A DNA stretch of 64,000 nucleotides from Vanrija pseudolonga (taxonomy: Eukaryota > Basidiomycota > Tremellomycetes > Trichosporonales > Trichosporonaceae). Position numbers and translations under genes: made by a program. The DNA lies in contig NC_085850.1 in NCBI RefSeq assembly GCF_020906515.1, positions 3,224,001-3,288,000 of the forward strand, given 5' to 3'. Positions 44,864-55,262 of the stretch are shown piece by piece. A model generated the notes under the pieces. That model saw only the letters and a list, made by a program, of their open reading frames with translations, did not search any database and was not told where the DNA came from. Position 1 is the first letter of the stretch. Each line of letters opens with the position of its first letter.

Positions 44864-46339
44864 ATGGCGACCACCACCACCACCAACTCGACGCTCTTCG
44901 CCCCCCCCTTTGGCCCGCTCAACGCCGTCCGCGAGCACGTCGTCCGCAATGCCGCGCCGCTCAACCCCCTCCGCTTCCTCTTCTTCTTCGTCGCACCCTG
45001 CGTCATAATATACTACCAGGCGCTGCTGCTCGTCTCCCCGGGCGCGAGGAAGAACCGGGGCAAACGCGCCGCGCTCGGCGTGCTCGGCCTCGCGGTCATG
45101 CTGAACTCGTGGACCAACTACCGCTTTGTTTGTGAGTCGGCACTGACCAGCGCTCCGTGATAAGCCTTTGCCATCGCACCGTCCTTTGTACTAACCACGC
45201 GCAGCACCAGAGCTCAACGCGTTCAACAACGGCTTCACCATCGTCTTCCTGCACCTCGCGCTCAAGTTCATCGAGTTTGGCCTCCTCACCAACCGCGTCC
45301 ACGACCCGTACATGGCGCTGGGGCGATCGCGGCACGTCGCCGCGGTCGATCTGTGTATCAACTCGCGGATGGTCTCTCTCGGCTCGGTGGGGCTCGACAC
45401 GGTCGCTGGCCCACCGAACGCCAGCTTGCCAAAGCACCCCCATGTTGAGCGGCACCTCCGTCACAAGCGGCGCAGGCGGCACCCCCGTCCCACTACTCGT
45501 TGGGGCAGTGTATCCCGGCACGCACGGCACGCATTCGTGCACTATGTTGTGCTCGACACGCTTCTCGCCCTCCTTTCCCTCGTTGGCCCCGACACGCTCG
45601 GCGCGCCGCGAGGCACGCGGAACGTGCTCGACAAGTTCATCGCCTCGACCAAAATCACAGTTCTGCCTGGCATCCTTGACTGGGTGCTTCCCGCCGGGGG
45701 TGTGCGTTTCTTTACCGAAGTCTGCGTGCCCCTTGTTATTTGGCAGTCGCTGAGCTGTGGCTACCATTCTCTAGCCATGGCGTGTGTTGGCTCTGGATTT
45801 TGGGAGGTGCAGAGCTGGGACGTGGATCTGTTCGACGCACCGTGGCGCGCCGACAGCATCATCGACCTCTGGGGCAAGCGCTGGCACCAGGTGCGTTCGG
45901 AGTTTCGGGGCGGTGCTGATGGCAGATGTTCCGACACCAGTTTATTATCCTTTCGGTGACTGTGACACGCGCACTGGGCGTCAAGATTGGCTCGCACGCC
46001 CTCTTCCTGCTCACGTTTGTCTTCTCTGGGCTACTGCACGCCTTTGGCGAGCTCAGTATGGACCCCTTGCCCGAGCCGTGGAAGCTTGGCACGTTCTTCG
46101 TCCTCGCAGGGCTGGGGTGCGCCATCGAGGTGTCGTTCAAGCGCGCCACCGGCCACCGCGTCAAAGGATTCCTTGGGAGAATCTGGACCTGGACGTTCAT
46201 GTACTTTGCGGGAGGGCTGGCCACCAACGCGTGGCTCGACGGCGGTATCGCGGGCTGTACCCTTCTCCCCAGCGGTGGCGTGGGTTCCTACACGGCCCCT
46301 CTGGTGCTCTCCAGGCTATGCTTGGTTGAGCGCATCTAA
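44864..46339 (+). CDS. Wax-synthase-like membrane O-acyltransferase (MBOAT_2 type)
   Basis: Three exons (introns 45132-45204, 45891-45925) encode 455 residues. Hydrophobic segments occur throughout: FLFFFVAPCVIIYYQALLL, ALGVLGLAVML, FVHYVVLDTLLALLSLV, FTEVCVPLVIWQSL, then HALFLLTFVFSGLLHAF and others. The family signature lies at the second splice: SIIDLWGKRWHQ followed by MFRHQF, the wax-synthase-domain block, and a conserved His in FSGLLHAFGE is a likely catalytic residue. Fungal members acylate hydroxyl groups of secondary metabolites or lipids. The substrate here is unknown. Confidence 0.8.
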
Positions 46340-46558
46340 TGGTTTGGCTCACACACGCACAGATGATCATGCCGTTTCTGAAGCTGATTTCCAAGTCTTC
46401 TCCTGCATGACAAGCATCATAGCAACACACAAGTACACAAAGACACACACACACACACACAAGATTTGCATCTCATATCGCCTGTCTAATCTGTACTGTC
46501 CACACTGTGGATATACCCTGCATGTAACATATCTAGAAGGGGCGGGCCAGCAGGGCGG
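46340..46558. other. Convergent 3' spacer
   Basis: The 3' ends of two convergent genes lie here, with an ACACACACACAC run at about 46443-46461. Confidence 0.4.
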
Positions 46559-48001
46559 TCAGAACTCGTCGCCTCTGATACCGGCGCGCATTTTGAACTC
46601 TGGGAGAAGTCAGAAGGCAGTCCATGGTGTCGGGTACTCACTGTACGGCGCATCCGGCTTGAGCCGGTTCTCAGCCGTGTGGCCACGGCGGTTCTTGCCG
46701 CCCTTGCCGCCCTCGGGCGTGATCCTGCGCGGGGGTGTGCGTGCCGCGGCGCGCGCAGCGCGGAAACCGGGGTCGTCGTGAGCGACGGTGATGTGCTCGG
46801 CGTCGTCGGCAGCGGCAGGGGCGGCAGCGTCGTCCGGGATCGACTCTGCGGCACCCTCCTGATGCTTCTCGGCACCGCTGGCGTCGCCAGCCTCGCCCTC
46901 GTGCTCCTCACCCTCCGCACCATCGGCCTCCTCCTCCCCGTCAACACCAGTCAACAGCGGCACCTCCTCGTCGCCCGTGAACCCGTCACCGCCGACCCCC
47001 TCGCCCTCAGCATGCTCGTGCACGTCCAGGGGATCAACCACCTCGTGGTCCTCTTCCAGGTCGGCGTCGGGCGCCAGGCCCTGGAAGATACGCTGCCTAG
47101 CGTCCTCCTCATCCTCAAGCTTGTGGTGGTCTGTCGGTCGTTAGCGGGTCCTGCCCCAGTACATACGCTTGAAGTGCTCAATGTCTGGGGTCGGTCAGCA
47201 GTGCCACACAAAGGGCCACTTACCCTCCGGGTGGTTGTATGACTCTTCTGTCTGCGTTTCGGGCGTCGAGTGGTAGAGCTGGCGTCAGGCATTGCTGGGC
47301 TAGGGACCCACCTCCTCGTGGTGCAGGAAGCTGAGACGTTAGCGATGCTTAGCGGCGCGGCCAGTCACGCCGACTCGACTCACTACTCCGACTCCTCGTC
47401 GTAGTGGTGCCCGAGGTCCTTGAACTCGTCCTTAAAGTTCGGCAGGGAATCAGGTCCGGCGACCTCGAATTCCGCGAGCGAGACGCGGCCTGCGCGGCGC
47501 GTCAGCGGCGGCCCGTGCTCGAAAGGTTGCGACCGGCTCACCGTCCCCGTCCGTGTCGAGCTTGCCCAGCACCTCGGCGATGATCTTCTCCTCCAGCCCG
47601 TCGGGCACGTTGCTCGCGCGGTGCGGGTCGAGCACGGAGTGGTGCCGCAGCCCGTAGAGCGCGGCGATCTCGTCGGCGTTCCAGTACCCGTCTGAATTCA
47701 GGTCGTGGAGCTTGAAGAAGGCCGGCGGGTCAAAGCTGTCGATGTGGTGCTCGTTGTGCATCTGCGCGAGGAGCACGAGCGTTAGCTCGTGCGAGGAGCG
47801 AAGAAGGGAGGCACAGGCAGGCAGCAGCGAAGCCAGCAGCTAGGCTGGTGCACGGCGACGCGGCCCGCGCGCACTCACGTGTGACTCGGCATAGGACAGC
47901 CCCTCGTCGCTGCTGCTGCTGCTCTCGCCCCCGTGGGCTCCGTGGTCGCCGTGAGCGAGCGCCACGGACGCGAGGAGGAGGACGGCGGACAGGCGCGGCA
48001 T
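46559..48001 (-). CDS. Secretory-pathway EF-hand protein, Ssp120/nucleobindin-like
   Basis: Eight exons with introns 47762-47878, 47490-47541, 47331-47383, 47279-47311, 47185-47223, 47131-47166 and 46600-46641 encode 356 residues. Residues 1-16 form a signal peptide (MPRLSAVLLLASVALA). Then AESHMHNEHHIDSFDPPAFF leads into a first EF-hand loop DLNSDGYWNADE and a second, DTDGDGRVSLAEFE, whose loop spans a splice site. The rest is acidic (HEV..., EGEEHEGEAGDA) and ends MRAGIRGDEF. The order matches yeast Ssp120, an ER/Golgi calcium-binding protein that works with the Emp46/47 cargo receptors. Two exons are only 18 and 19 nt. Confidence 0.82.
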
Positions 48002-48458
48002 GTTGGTGGTGGTGTGTGTGAAGGACGCCGAGCGGACGGATGTTGACGGGCGCCTTGGCTGAAGCGAGTCGTCGGACGGTCGACGGGTCGCGATCCCTGG
48101 CTGGCGTCGAGCCATGTGGCGGAGGATTCCACTTCGGGGGGTGGTATGGGCCGGCGTCTCAAGCTACACCTCCTCGTGATCAAGTTGGGCCTGCTCACGA
48201 TCGTCTCGGCATGCTCCGCTTTACCTTGATATCGTCCTCGTCGACGTCGTTGCCCTTGTTGTCGTCGCTGAGCTTTGAGTCGTGTGTCGCGGAAAAGTTG
48301 GCCGTAACCCAAACCGACATTGATCGCAACTCTTTCCGTCGGAAATGTCCGATTTGTTTGTGGTTGACTGGACCAACAAAACCGCGACGGCCTCCACCAG
48401 GAGCGTCCACTCGAACCGACATTCTTCCCAACGCTCTTTCTCCCACTTACTCAGCACA
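48002..48458. other. Divergent promoter between Ssp120-like and AlkB-like genes
   Basis: This is 457 bases. An in-frame upstream ATG at 48345 would extend the AlkB-like protein by 38 residues lacking domain character, so the ATG at 48459 is preferred. No other feature is seen. Confidence 0.45.
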
Positions 48459-50296
48459 ATGCCCGCCGACGACACAGCCTACAGAGATCCCAGCGCCGCA
48501 GGCGACCGCGACGCAGCGCTGGCGGAGCTGATCACGCTGCTCGACCCCGCGGCGTTCCCGTTCGAGAGCTACGCCGAGGCGTTGGAGCGCTCGAATGGCG
48601 ATGTCGGGCGTGCGGCCGAGTGGCTTCTCATGCCGGAGGCGAGCGGCAGTGGGACGGGAAGTGTGACTTCCCAACGCTCTGGCAAGCGCGCACGCGGCCT
48701 CGACCAGTGGTTCAAGGCGCCCAAGCGATCGAAAGACACGTCGGAGCCGTCCCGCGAGCCGTTGGACGACCGGAAGCCAAGCTCCTCCACCACGCCGCCC
48801 AAGTCGCCCCCGCCAGACCGCGCGACGACAGCAGCCAACTGGGCCGCGCTGCTCCGCTCCTCGCCACCCAAGCCAGTCGCGGCCCCAACGAAGAGAGAAC
48901 CACCACTGCACCTCGCCACGCCATCGGCCCTCGCGGCGGCCAACATCCCGCTCGCGCTCCTCCCCTCCCCGCTCTCGCCGGCGATGGCAAGCGCGCTCTA
49001 CCACCTCATGATGGACGAGGCTGAGACCGTGCCCTGGCCACGGAACAAGTGGTACCTGAACGGCAAGGAGGTCGAGTCCAACCACCAGGCTACGTCGTAC
49101 GCGCGCGATCTGGACGAGTACGGCAAGGAGGTCGGCGTGCACTATTACTTTCAGAGCCAGAAGTACCGTGGCGCGAAGGTGAGCGTAGGAGAAGACGGCA
49201 CTGATGTCAGGTGTTTCCGCCGTTGTTGGCTGAGGCTGCGCGACTCGTCGAGGACGCGGTGAATGCGCACCTGGACACAATACCGCGGTACCCCCTCGAG
49301 TATAGGGGCAAGTGGGAGGCGAACATGTGTGCCGCCAACCGCTATGACGGTGCAGCGAGCACGTAAGTGGCGAACTGGAACGGAGTAGGGTGTATGCTGA
49401 CACACCGACACCAGTGTGGGGTTCCACTCTGATCAGATGACTTGTGGGTCGCGATCGATAGTCTGCTAATGCTAACCCACCAGACCTCGGGCCGTTCCCC
49501 ACCATCGCATCGCTCTCCCTCGGCACGCCGCGCGCCTTCCGCCTGCGACAGACTGAAGCTGTGGAAGCGGCGTTCGGGACTGGCCGACCGGCGCGCACAT
49601 ATGAAGTGACACTGGGGCACAACAGCCTGTGTTTGATGACGGCTGGGTGCCAGGAGCGGTACAAGCATACGTGAGTTGGCTGTGTGGCGGGGCTGACGAC
49701 AGCGTGCCGCCTCAACGTGCCCTCGATACGTTTCGCCCCGGGTGGGACATTGAGCAGCAGGTCATTCCCACAGAGGACCAGAAGGCGTACACTACGCGGA
49801 TTAATATTACGTTTCGGTAAGCTCCTCTACACCATCACGAGCTGACAACAGGTTCTACCGCCCTGGTAAGCTCTCAACAATGGTTAGTTCTCACACCAGA
49901 CTTCCGCCCCACGCCCAGCGAGGGACCGAGCCCCCGCGATGGCACTCCAATCTGCAAATGTGGCATCCCAACGTATGTACTCGTGTCGACGTCGCTGACG
50001 ACAGGCTGCTGCGCGCCGACCAAAAGGCCAAGGCGCGGGCGCGGTTGGGCTCTGCGCCGAGTACCAACGGCCAGAAGCGGGTGATCAACGGCGTAGAGGT
50101 TGTCGACGACGACATGGTGTACTTCTGGCAGTGCCAGAGTCCGACGTCTACCGGCGAGCTGAAGGGGTGCGGGTTCTTCAAGATTCTCGACATGAAGGGC
50201 GAGGGGCGTGGGCCGTGCGTTGGTGATGTTGTGCCGGAGGCTGCGGGTGATGGATCGGGTGCTGGTGGTGTTGGAGCGGATGCCGCGAATGCGTGA
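48459..50296 (+). CDS. AlkB-like dioxygenase with CUE domain and GRF zinc finger
   Basis: Eight exons with introns 49179-49210, 49363-49414, 49444-49483, 49671-49702, 49817-49851, 49866-49899 and 49973-50004 encode 526 residues. Residues about 10-55 look like a CUE/UBA ubiquitin-binding domain (ALERSNGDVGRAAEWLL). The AlkB domain (about 190-410) has NRYDGAASTVGFHSDQM with metal ligands His295 and Asp297, then TIASLSLGTPRAFRLR, distal His362 in ERYKHT and the 2-oxoglutarate-binding RINITFRFYRP. A GRF zinc finger follows (TPICKCGIPTLLR with Cys424/426, later WQC and GCGFFKI). AlkB enzymes remove alkyl groups from DNA or RNA bases. The extra domains suggest recruitment to ubiquitinated or single-stranded-DNA sites. 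One exon is 14 nt. Confidence 0.87.
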
Positions 50297-50436
50297 GATG
50301 AAACTAGTCGGAAGCCGTAGCGCTTGTTGTGAGATAGACATGGTGTGGAGATGCAGGGTATAGTGTTGATGATGGCATGTGTGCGGGAGTCGGGAGTCGC
50401 CTAGGCCGCAGTTGCGAAGAGGACGCCGACCGACGC

Positions 50437-50934
50437 CTACTCGTCCATGTCGACCTCGTTGTCGGGCTCGTCGTGATCTGATTCAGGCACGTCGCCGTAC
50501 TCGACGTCCCCGCGGTCCTCCATGCCCTCCACATCGTCAAAGTTGGCCTGTCCGAGGCCCTCCTCCTCGGCCTCGTCCTCAGCCTCGACAAACCGCTCGT
50601 GGGCGGCCTCGTTGTCGCCCTCGTCCTCGACAGCAGCCTCGAGCTCGGCCTCCTCGGCGGCCTTGCGCGCCGCCTCGCGCTCAGCACGGCGCTCAGCGCG
50701 CGCCTTGGCACGAGCAGCGACGCGCTCGGCCTCGCGCCGCGCCTCCTCGGACGGCGCGATCGCGCCCGTCTCGACGCCGAGCGCGTCCGCCAGCCGCTCG
50801 AGCTGGGTACGCGCCGGGCTGGGCTGCAGCGTGCCGAGGAAGGACTGGAGCGAAGTAAACGTCGCCTGGGGGGAGAGCTTGGTCGCGCGTCCGACGGGCT
50901 CGATGAGGAGCGGCGAGGTGAGCTGCTTGTCCAT
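50437..50934 (-). CDS. Acidic coiled-coil orphan protein
   Basis: Not recognised. A single exon encodes 165 residues. The first 60 (LTSPLLIEPVGRATKLSPQA..., SFLGTLQPSPARTQLERLADALG) look structured. They are followed by an Arg/Glu/Ala-rich helix likely to form a coiled coil (about 63-97) and a strongly acidic tail ending DEPDNEVDMDE. No signal peptide or membrane segment is seen. It lies back-to-back with CDK1 (598-base divergent spacer). The charge layout would suit a nuclear chaperone-like or scaffold subunit, but no function is claimed. Confidence 0.6.
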   Translation of the reverse strand: MDKQLTSPLLIEPVGRATKLSPQATFTSLQSFLGTLQPSPARTQLERLADALGVETGAIAPSEEARREAERVAARAKARAERRAEREAARKAAEEAELEAAVEDEGDNEAAHERFVEAEDEAEEEGLGQANFDDVEGMEDRGDVEYGDVPESDHDEPDNEVDMDE

Positions 50935-51532
50935 TGTGTGTTGTGTGTGAGTGTGTTGTGGTGTGTTTGTGGCAGCAATGCTGAAGGCTCAGTCTCCCAA
51001 AATTCTGAGAATCCTGCTCTCCGTCATTCGCCTGGTGGAGGTCAGGCACCGACCACATTTGACCCCGTCACCACGTGGCGCGGCGTTTGATTTTGATTTG
51101 GTGCTGTGGCGGGGCGGGGGGGATTTGATCCCGCTGCTTGGTCTAGCTGGGTCGCGACGTGACGCGCGCCACGCGCCTGTGTAGGGTGCTGCTGCTGTTT
51201 GTGATCGACCCAACAAGCAAGACGGCAGGCAGGCAGGCAGCAGTAACCATCACTCAACCTGCACCAGTCAACTTATACTCTTCTCTCCTCCCTCTCCCCC
51301 CATTCATTCCCCTGGCTGGCCCACTCGACACCCCCACACCCTCCCTGCACACCAAAGAACAGCACTCGCCCAACGCGCAGTGCTCACTCGACCACTCGAC
51401 CACACGCCGGCTTCCGACACGCCTCCGCCAGCTCGCTCGCGCGCTCGCTCGCACCAGCCACCGCACCACACATATCGCCGCCACCCCTTTACGTTGGCTG
51501 ACTCGACCTGACCAACTCGTCTCCCCACCACC
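50935..51532. other. Divergent promoter of acidic orphan and CDK1
   Basis: This is 598 bases. A GGCAGGCAGGCAGCAG stretch sits at about 51224-51241 and C-rich leader sequence precedes the CDK1 ATG. No gene is seen. Confidence 0.5.
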
Positions 51533-52629
51533 ATGTCGCTCGAGAACTACACCAAGCTCGAAAAGGTCGGCGAGGGTGAGTGTGCGACTGAAAACACAGC
51601 TGATGCCAGGCACCTACGGCGTCGTGTACAAGGCGCGAGATGTAAACACGGGCCAGATTGTCGCGCTCAAGAAGATCCGCCTCGAGGCCGAGGACGAGGG
51701 CGTGCCGTCAACGTCTATCCGTGAGATCTCGCTCCTCAAGGAGCTGAGCAAGGACGACAACATTGTCAAGTGAGTGTGAAGCAATCCGTGGCCAGCCGCG
51801 ACGCAGTGATGGCCAAAACATCGTGTTGGGCGACGCCGCAGCCACATGCCCCCCCTGCCCGCTCCCCTCCCGAACCACCCCTAACACACACACCAGGCTC
51901 CTCGACATTGTCCACTCCGACTCCAAGCTCTACCTCGTCTTCGAGTTCCTCGACCTCGACCTGAAGCGCTACATGGACTCGATTGGCGACAAGGACGGCC
52001 TCGGCCCCAACATGGTCAAAAAGTTCTGCTACCAGCTCGTCAAGGGCCTGTACTACTGCCACGCGCACCGCGTCCTGCATCGCGACTTGAAGCCGCAGAA
52101 CCTGCTCATCGACAAGGAGGGCAACCTCAAGCTCGCCGATTTTGGTCTTGCGCGCGCCTTTGGTATCCCCCTGCGGACGTACACTCACGAGGTGGGTAGT
52201 AACGAATAGCACGCGAAGCTCCCCACTCACCCCACCCAGGTCGTCACCCTCTGGTACCGCGCGCCCGAGGTCCTCCTCGGCTCGCGCCACTACTCGACTG
52301 CCATCGACATGTGGTCTGTAGGCTGCATCTTTGCCGAGATGGCCATGAGGCAGCCCCTCTTCCCCGGCGACTCGGAGATTGACGAAATCTTCCGCATCTT
52401 CCGTCAGCTCGGAACACCAAACGAGGACGTCTGGCCCGGCGTCAAGCAGCTGCCCGATTACAAGGCCACATTCCCCCAGTGGAACGCCGTCGACCTCAAG
52501 ACGGCCGTCAGGGGACTCGACGCCAACGGCCTCGACCTCCTCGCCCAAACGCTCATTTACGACCCTGCCCACCGTATCTCTGCGAAGCGTGCGCTGCAGC
52601 ACCCCTACTTTGCCTCCTCTGCCGCCTGA
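51533..52629 (+). CDS. CDK1: Cyclin-dependent kinase Cdk1 (Cdc2/Cdc28)
   Basis: Four exons (introns 51576-51609, 51770-51896, 52192-52239) encode 295 residues, the normal Cdk1 length. The glycine loop is GEGTYG (13-18) with inhibitory sites Thr16/Tyr17. The lysine is in VALKK (35). The cyclin-binding helix reads PSTSIRE (47-53), a variant of [15 protein letters not shown] and ADFGLAR follow, with the activation-loop Thr in [14 protein letters not shown] and the [12 protein letters not shown] block. The kinase drives S phase and mitosis with cyclins and Cks1; Sld3, encoded at 14-16 kb, is one of its known targets in yeasts. The first intron lies just inside the glycine loop. Confidence 0.93.
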
Positions 52630-52828
52630 GCGAGCGTTATTGTCACTGTCGCTATCGCTGTCGCTGGGTCCGCTCTACAGCATTTGATACCCCATACTCG
52701 AGCGCCTACCCGCGATTATACGGGGGCTGCTGCGGCTGCGGCCGCCAGCCGCCGATGTACTGTATTGTGTCACGGGGGGTCGTGGTGACATGTGGCCCTG
52801 CATACTAATACATCTATTACTAACGTGC

Positions 52829-53920
52829 CTATCCAAAGTTTGCCCACTCGAGGGAGTAGAACTCGACGTCGCCCGGCCCGTCGACCTTGTCGTCGCCCGT
52901 CTTGCCGTCGTCCCAGCAGCACAGCAGGCCGGCCTTCTTGGTACCTGTGCCCAATCGGCCCCAGGCGACAATCTCAGCTGGGCGGATGGGGTCGTCGCGC
53001 ACAATGACCTGGGAGGTGAAGTGGGCGTGGTAGCGCAAATAGTCGCCCGGGTAGATGAGCCACTCGCCGCCGAACCGCGGGCCAAGGCCCATGCGGTACC
53101 CGGCGGCATGGAGCGCGCCAAACGTGTCCGCGAGGGCCGAGTCGCGCACCGCCGATGGGAAGGGAAAGCTAGTCGTCGGGAGGGGCGCGGGCTCGGTCTC
53201 GCGCGGGACGAGCGCATCCAGCACTGGCGCGCCGGGGATCACAGTGAAGATGTTGCTGTTCTCCGCTGTGGGCGTTGGCAGCGCCGCGGCGGGTGGTGGT
53301 GTCGGTTCTGGGGGCGCGACGGTCCCACACAGAATCGCCTCCACATCGGCGGGCACGTCCTCGCCGGCAGCCAGCGCCGCCGCCTTGGCCGCCTCGGCCT
53401 TCTTGCGCGCGCGCTCCTCGCGCTTGAGGCGCGCCTTCTCTCCCGCCGCCTCAAACTTGGCCTTGGACGCCACCGCGCGCGCCTCTTCGTCTGCACGCAT
53501 GCGTTCTGCGAGGGCGCGGGAACGGGAGACGCGCTGTGCCGTGCGCTGCGCGACTAGTTCTGCCGAGGGCGGCGTGATCACCGAGGGGACGGGCACGATG
53601 TGGCCTAGTCCTGGCGGGTCAGCTCGAAAGCAGAAGAGCGACCCACCCTTGTTGACGAGCAGCGCCGTCTCCTCCGGCATAAGCGTCACCGGCAGCCCTA
53701 GGAATCCGTTCTGCTGCTGCACGCCTGGCAGCGTGCCCGTCCGCAGGCCCGAGATGTCGTGCGCGCAGTGGATCGTCGCGGCGGCTAGGCGGGAGGTCAG
53801 TCAGGTCGAGGAGGAAGCCGACGACAACATACCCTGCGCGTCCCATACCGTGCCGACCCCCGCGACGAGGTATAGTGGGATACTGCTCGGCCCCGCGCCG
53901 GGCGAGGAGGTGCTGGTCAT
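52829..53920 (-). CDS. SEN34: tRNA-splicing endonuclease subunit Sen34
   Basis: Three exons (introns 53785-53832, 53611-53646) encode 335 residues. The N-terminal part (SSIPLYLVAGVGTVWDAQAAATIH, HDISGLRTGTLPG, PVTLMPEETALLVNKG) matches the Sen34 N-domain. An Ala/Glu/Lys-rich helical linker (about 100-160) follows. The C-terminal nuclease domain shows FGGEWLIYPGDYLRYHAHF with the catalytic Tyr (about 266) and His (about 270), and the catalytic Lys in GTGTKKAGLLC (about 300). Sen34 cuts the 3' splice site of intron-containing pre-tRNAs as part of the Sen2/15/34/54 complex. It shares a 247-base divergent spacer with LSM2. Confidence 0.92.
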
Positions 53921-54167
53921 TGTTGTTGTTGGGTGCGATGCGATGGAGAGGTCGAGTGGAGGGAAGCTGGGCAAAATACAGCTGAAACCAACTTCTGAGT
54001 CTGAAGTCATCGCTGGTGGGTGGCGGCGACACGTCATTTTTTGATAACCCCTGGGCGGATCACCACTGTTGCTCCTCGATGTTGAGCTGCTCGACATTGC
54101 AACCTGTCAACACCGTCTCTAGCATCTCCCGCAACTCGAAAGACATCGGCACAGCCGCCTCGCCGTC

Positions 54168-54876
54168 ATGGTACGTGTTTCTGTCGTGACGCCGCTGACC
54201 CCAGCTTATGTTCTCGTGAGTTGCTCGTTCTCGGTGTGATTCCCCAACAACCTAACCCGCCAGCTTCTTCAAGACGCTCGCTGAGCAGGTCGTCACCATC
54301 GAGCTCAAGAACGACCTCTGCGTGACGGGCACGCTCAAGTCGGTGGACCAGTGAGTATGCGGACGGGCGCAGCGCAGCGCGGCCGCCGTCGAGCGGGTCT
54401 AGAGCCCTGCAGCTCGGCATCGCTGCTGTACCGAGGAAGGTGACTTGCTCACACGCCAGGTTCCTCAACATCCGGTTAGACAACATCCACGTCGAGGACC
54501 CCGAAAGGCATCCGCACATGGTGAGTGCTGTGGGCGAGCCGCGCGCAAGCGCTGCGAGCGTGTGCTCGGTAGCAGGAGGGCATGGTGGCTGTTGTAAAGC
54601 AGCCCTCGAACCAACAGCCGGCCTCGCCTTCCCTGCCTTCCCCCTCTCGCTTGACTCCCACTCACGCCACACCCCAGCTCGCCGTCAAGAACGTCTTCAT
54701 CCGCGGCTCGGTGGTGCGCTACGTGCGCATGGCGTCGCGCAACGTCGACACGACGCTGTTGGAGGACGCGACGCGGCGTGGTGAGTCGCACAAGGCAAGG
54801 CTGCGCCTTGCAGAGGCGCTGCCGGTCGGGACTGGGGCCTTGCTAACGCTCGACAGAGGCGCACAACGGCAAATAA
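54168..54876 (+). CDS. LSM2: U6 snRNA-associated Sm-like protein Lsm2
   Basis: Six exons (introns 54171-54204, 54216-54263, 54351-54459, 54521-54677, 54781-54856) encode only 94 residues. The first exon is just the ATG and the second is 11 nt, giving the start MLMFSFFKTL; an internal ATG at 54208 is a possible alternative start. Sm motif 1 is VTIELKNDLCVTGTLKSVDQFLNI and Sm motif 2 is NVFIRGSVVRYV, with HPHM between, all diagnostic of Lsm2. It is part of the Lsm1-7 ring (mRNA decay, cytoplasm) and the Lsm2-8 ring (U6 snRNP, nucleus). The C-terminus ends EDATRREAHNGK. Confidence 0.93.
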
Positions 54877-55262
54877 GCGTCGTTCGCGGTGTAAGGCATT
54901 CTCGACGCGCTGGCGGCGGCAGCGGCGGCAGCGCAGCTCGCGAGACCTGGTTTGGAGGAGAGAGAGCAGATAGTAGAACGACGACGCAGCACACAGCACA
55001 CCATACCGTTGCATGTAACTATACCACGAGTGTGGCTGTCCGGGGGCAGTCATAGTACATCCTTCTTGGCTGAGTGCATTGTTGTCGCATACGGCCGAGG
55101 ACGAGCGCGCAGCGGCTTCGCGCGCCGGCGTCTCCGTTGTCGTCCACTCGACCCTGCCCTGGCGGAGGCGGCCCGGCACCTCCACTCTTCCTCTGCTCGG
55201 CACAACAAAAAGTCGGCATCCGACGACGTTGGCCCATCTCACTCACTACACACCAACACAAA
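54877..55262. other. Spacer between LSM2 and COQ2
   Basis: This is 386 bases, with the LSM2 3' flank and the COQ2 promoter. The last 50 bases (CTCACTCACTACACACC-like) are a typical leader. No further feature is seen. Confidence 0.45.

Noticed and set aside
48345-48458. Upstream in-frame ATG for the AlkB-like protein
   Set aside because: The added 38 residues show no conservation-like pattern, and the ATG at 48459 directly precedes the CUE-like domain.
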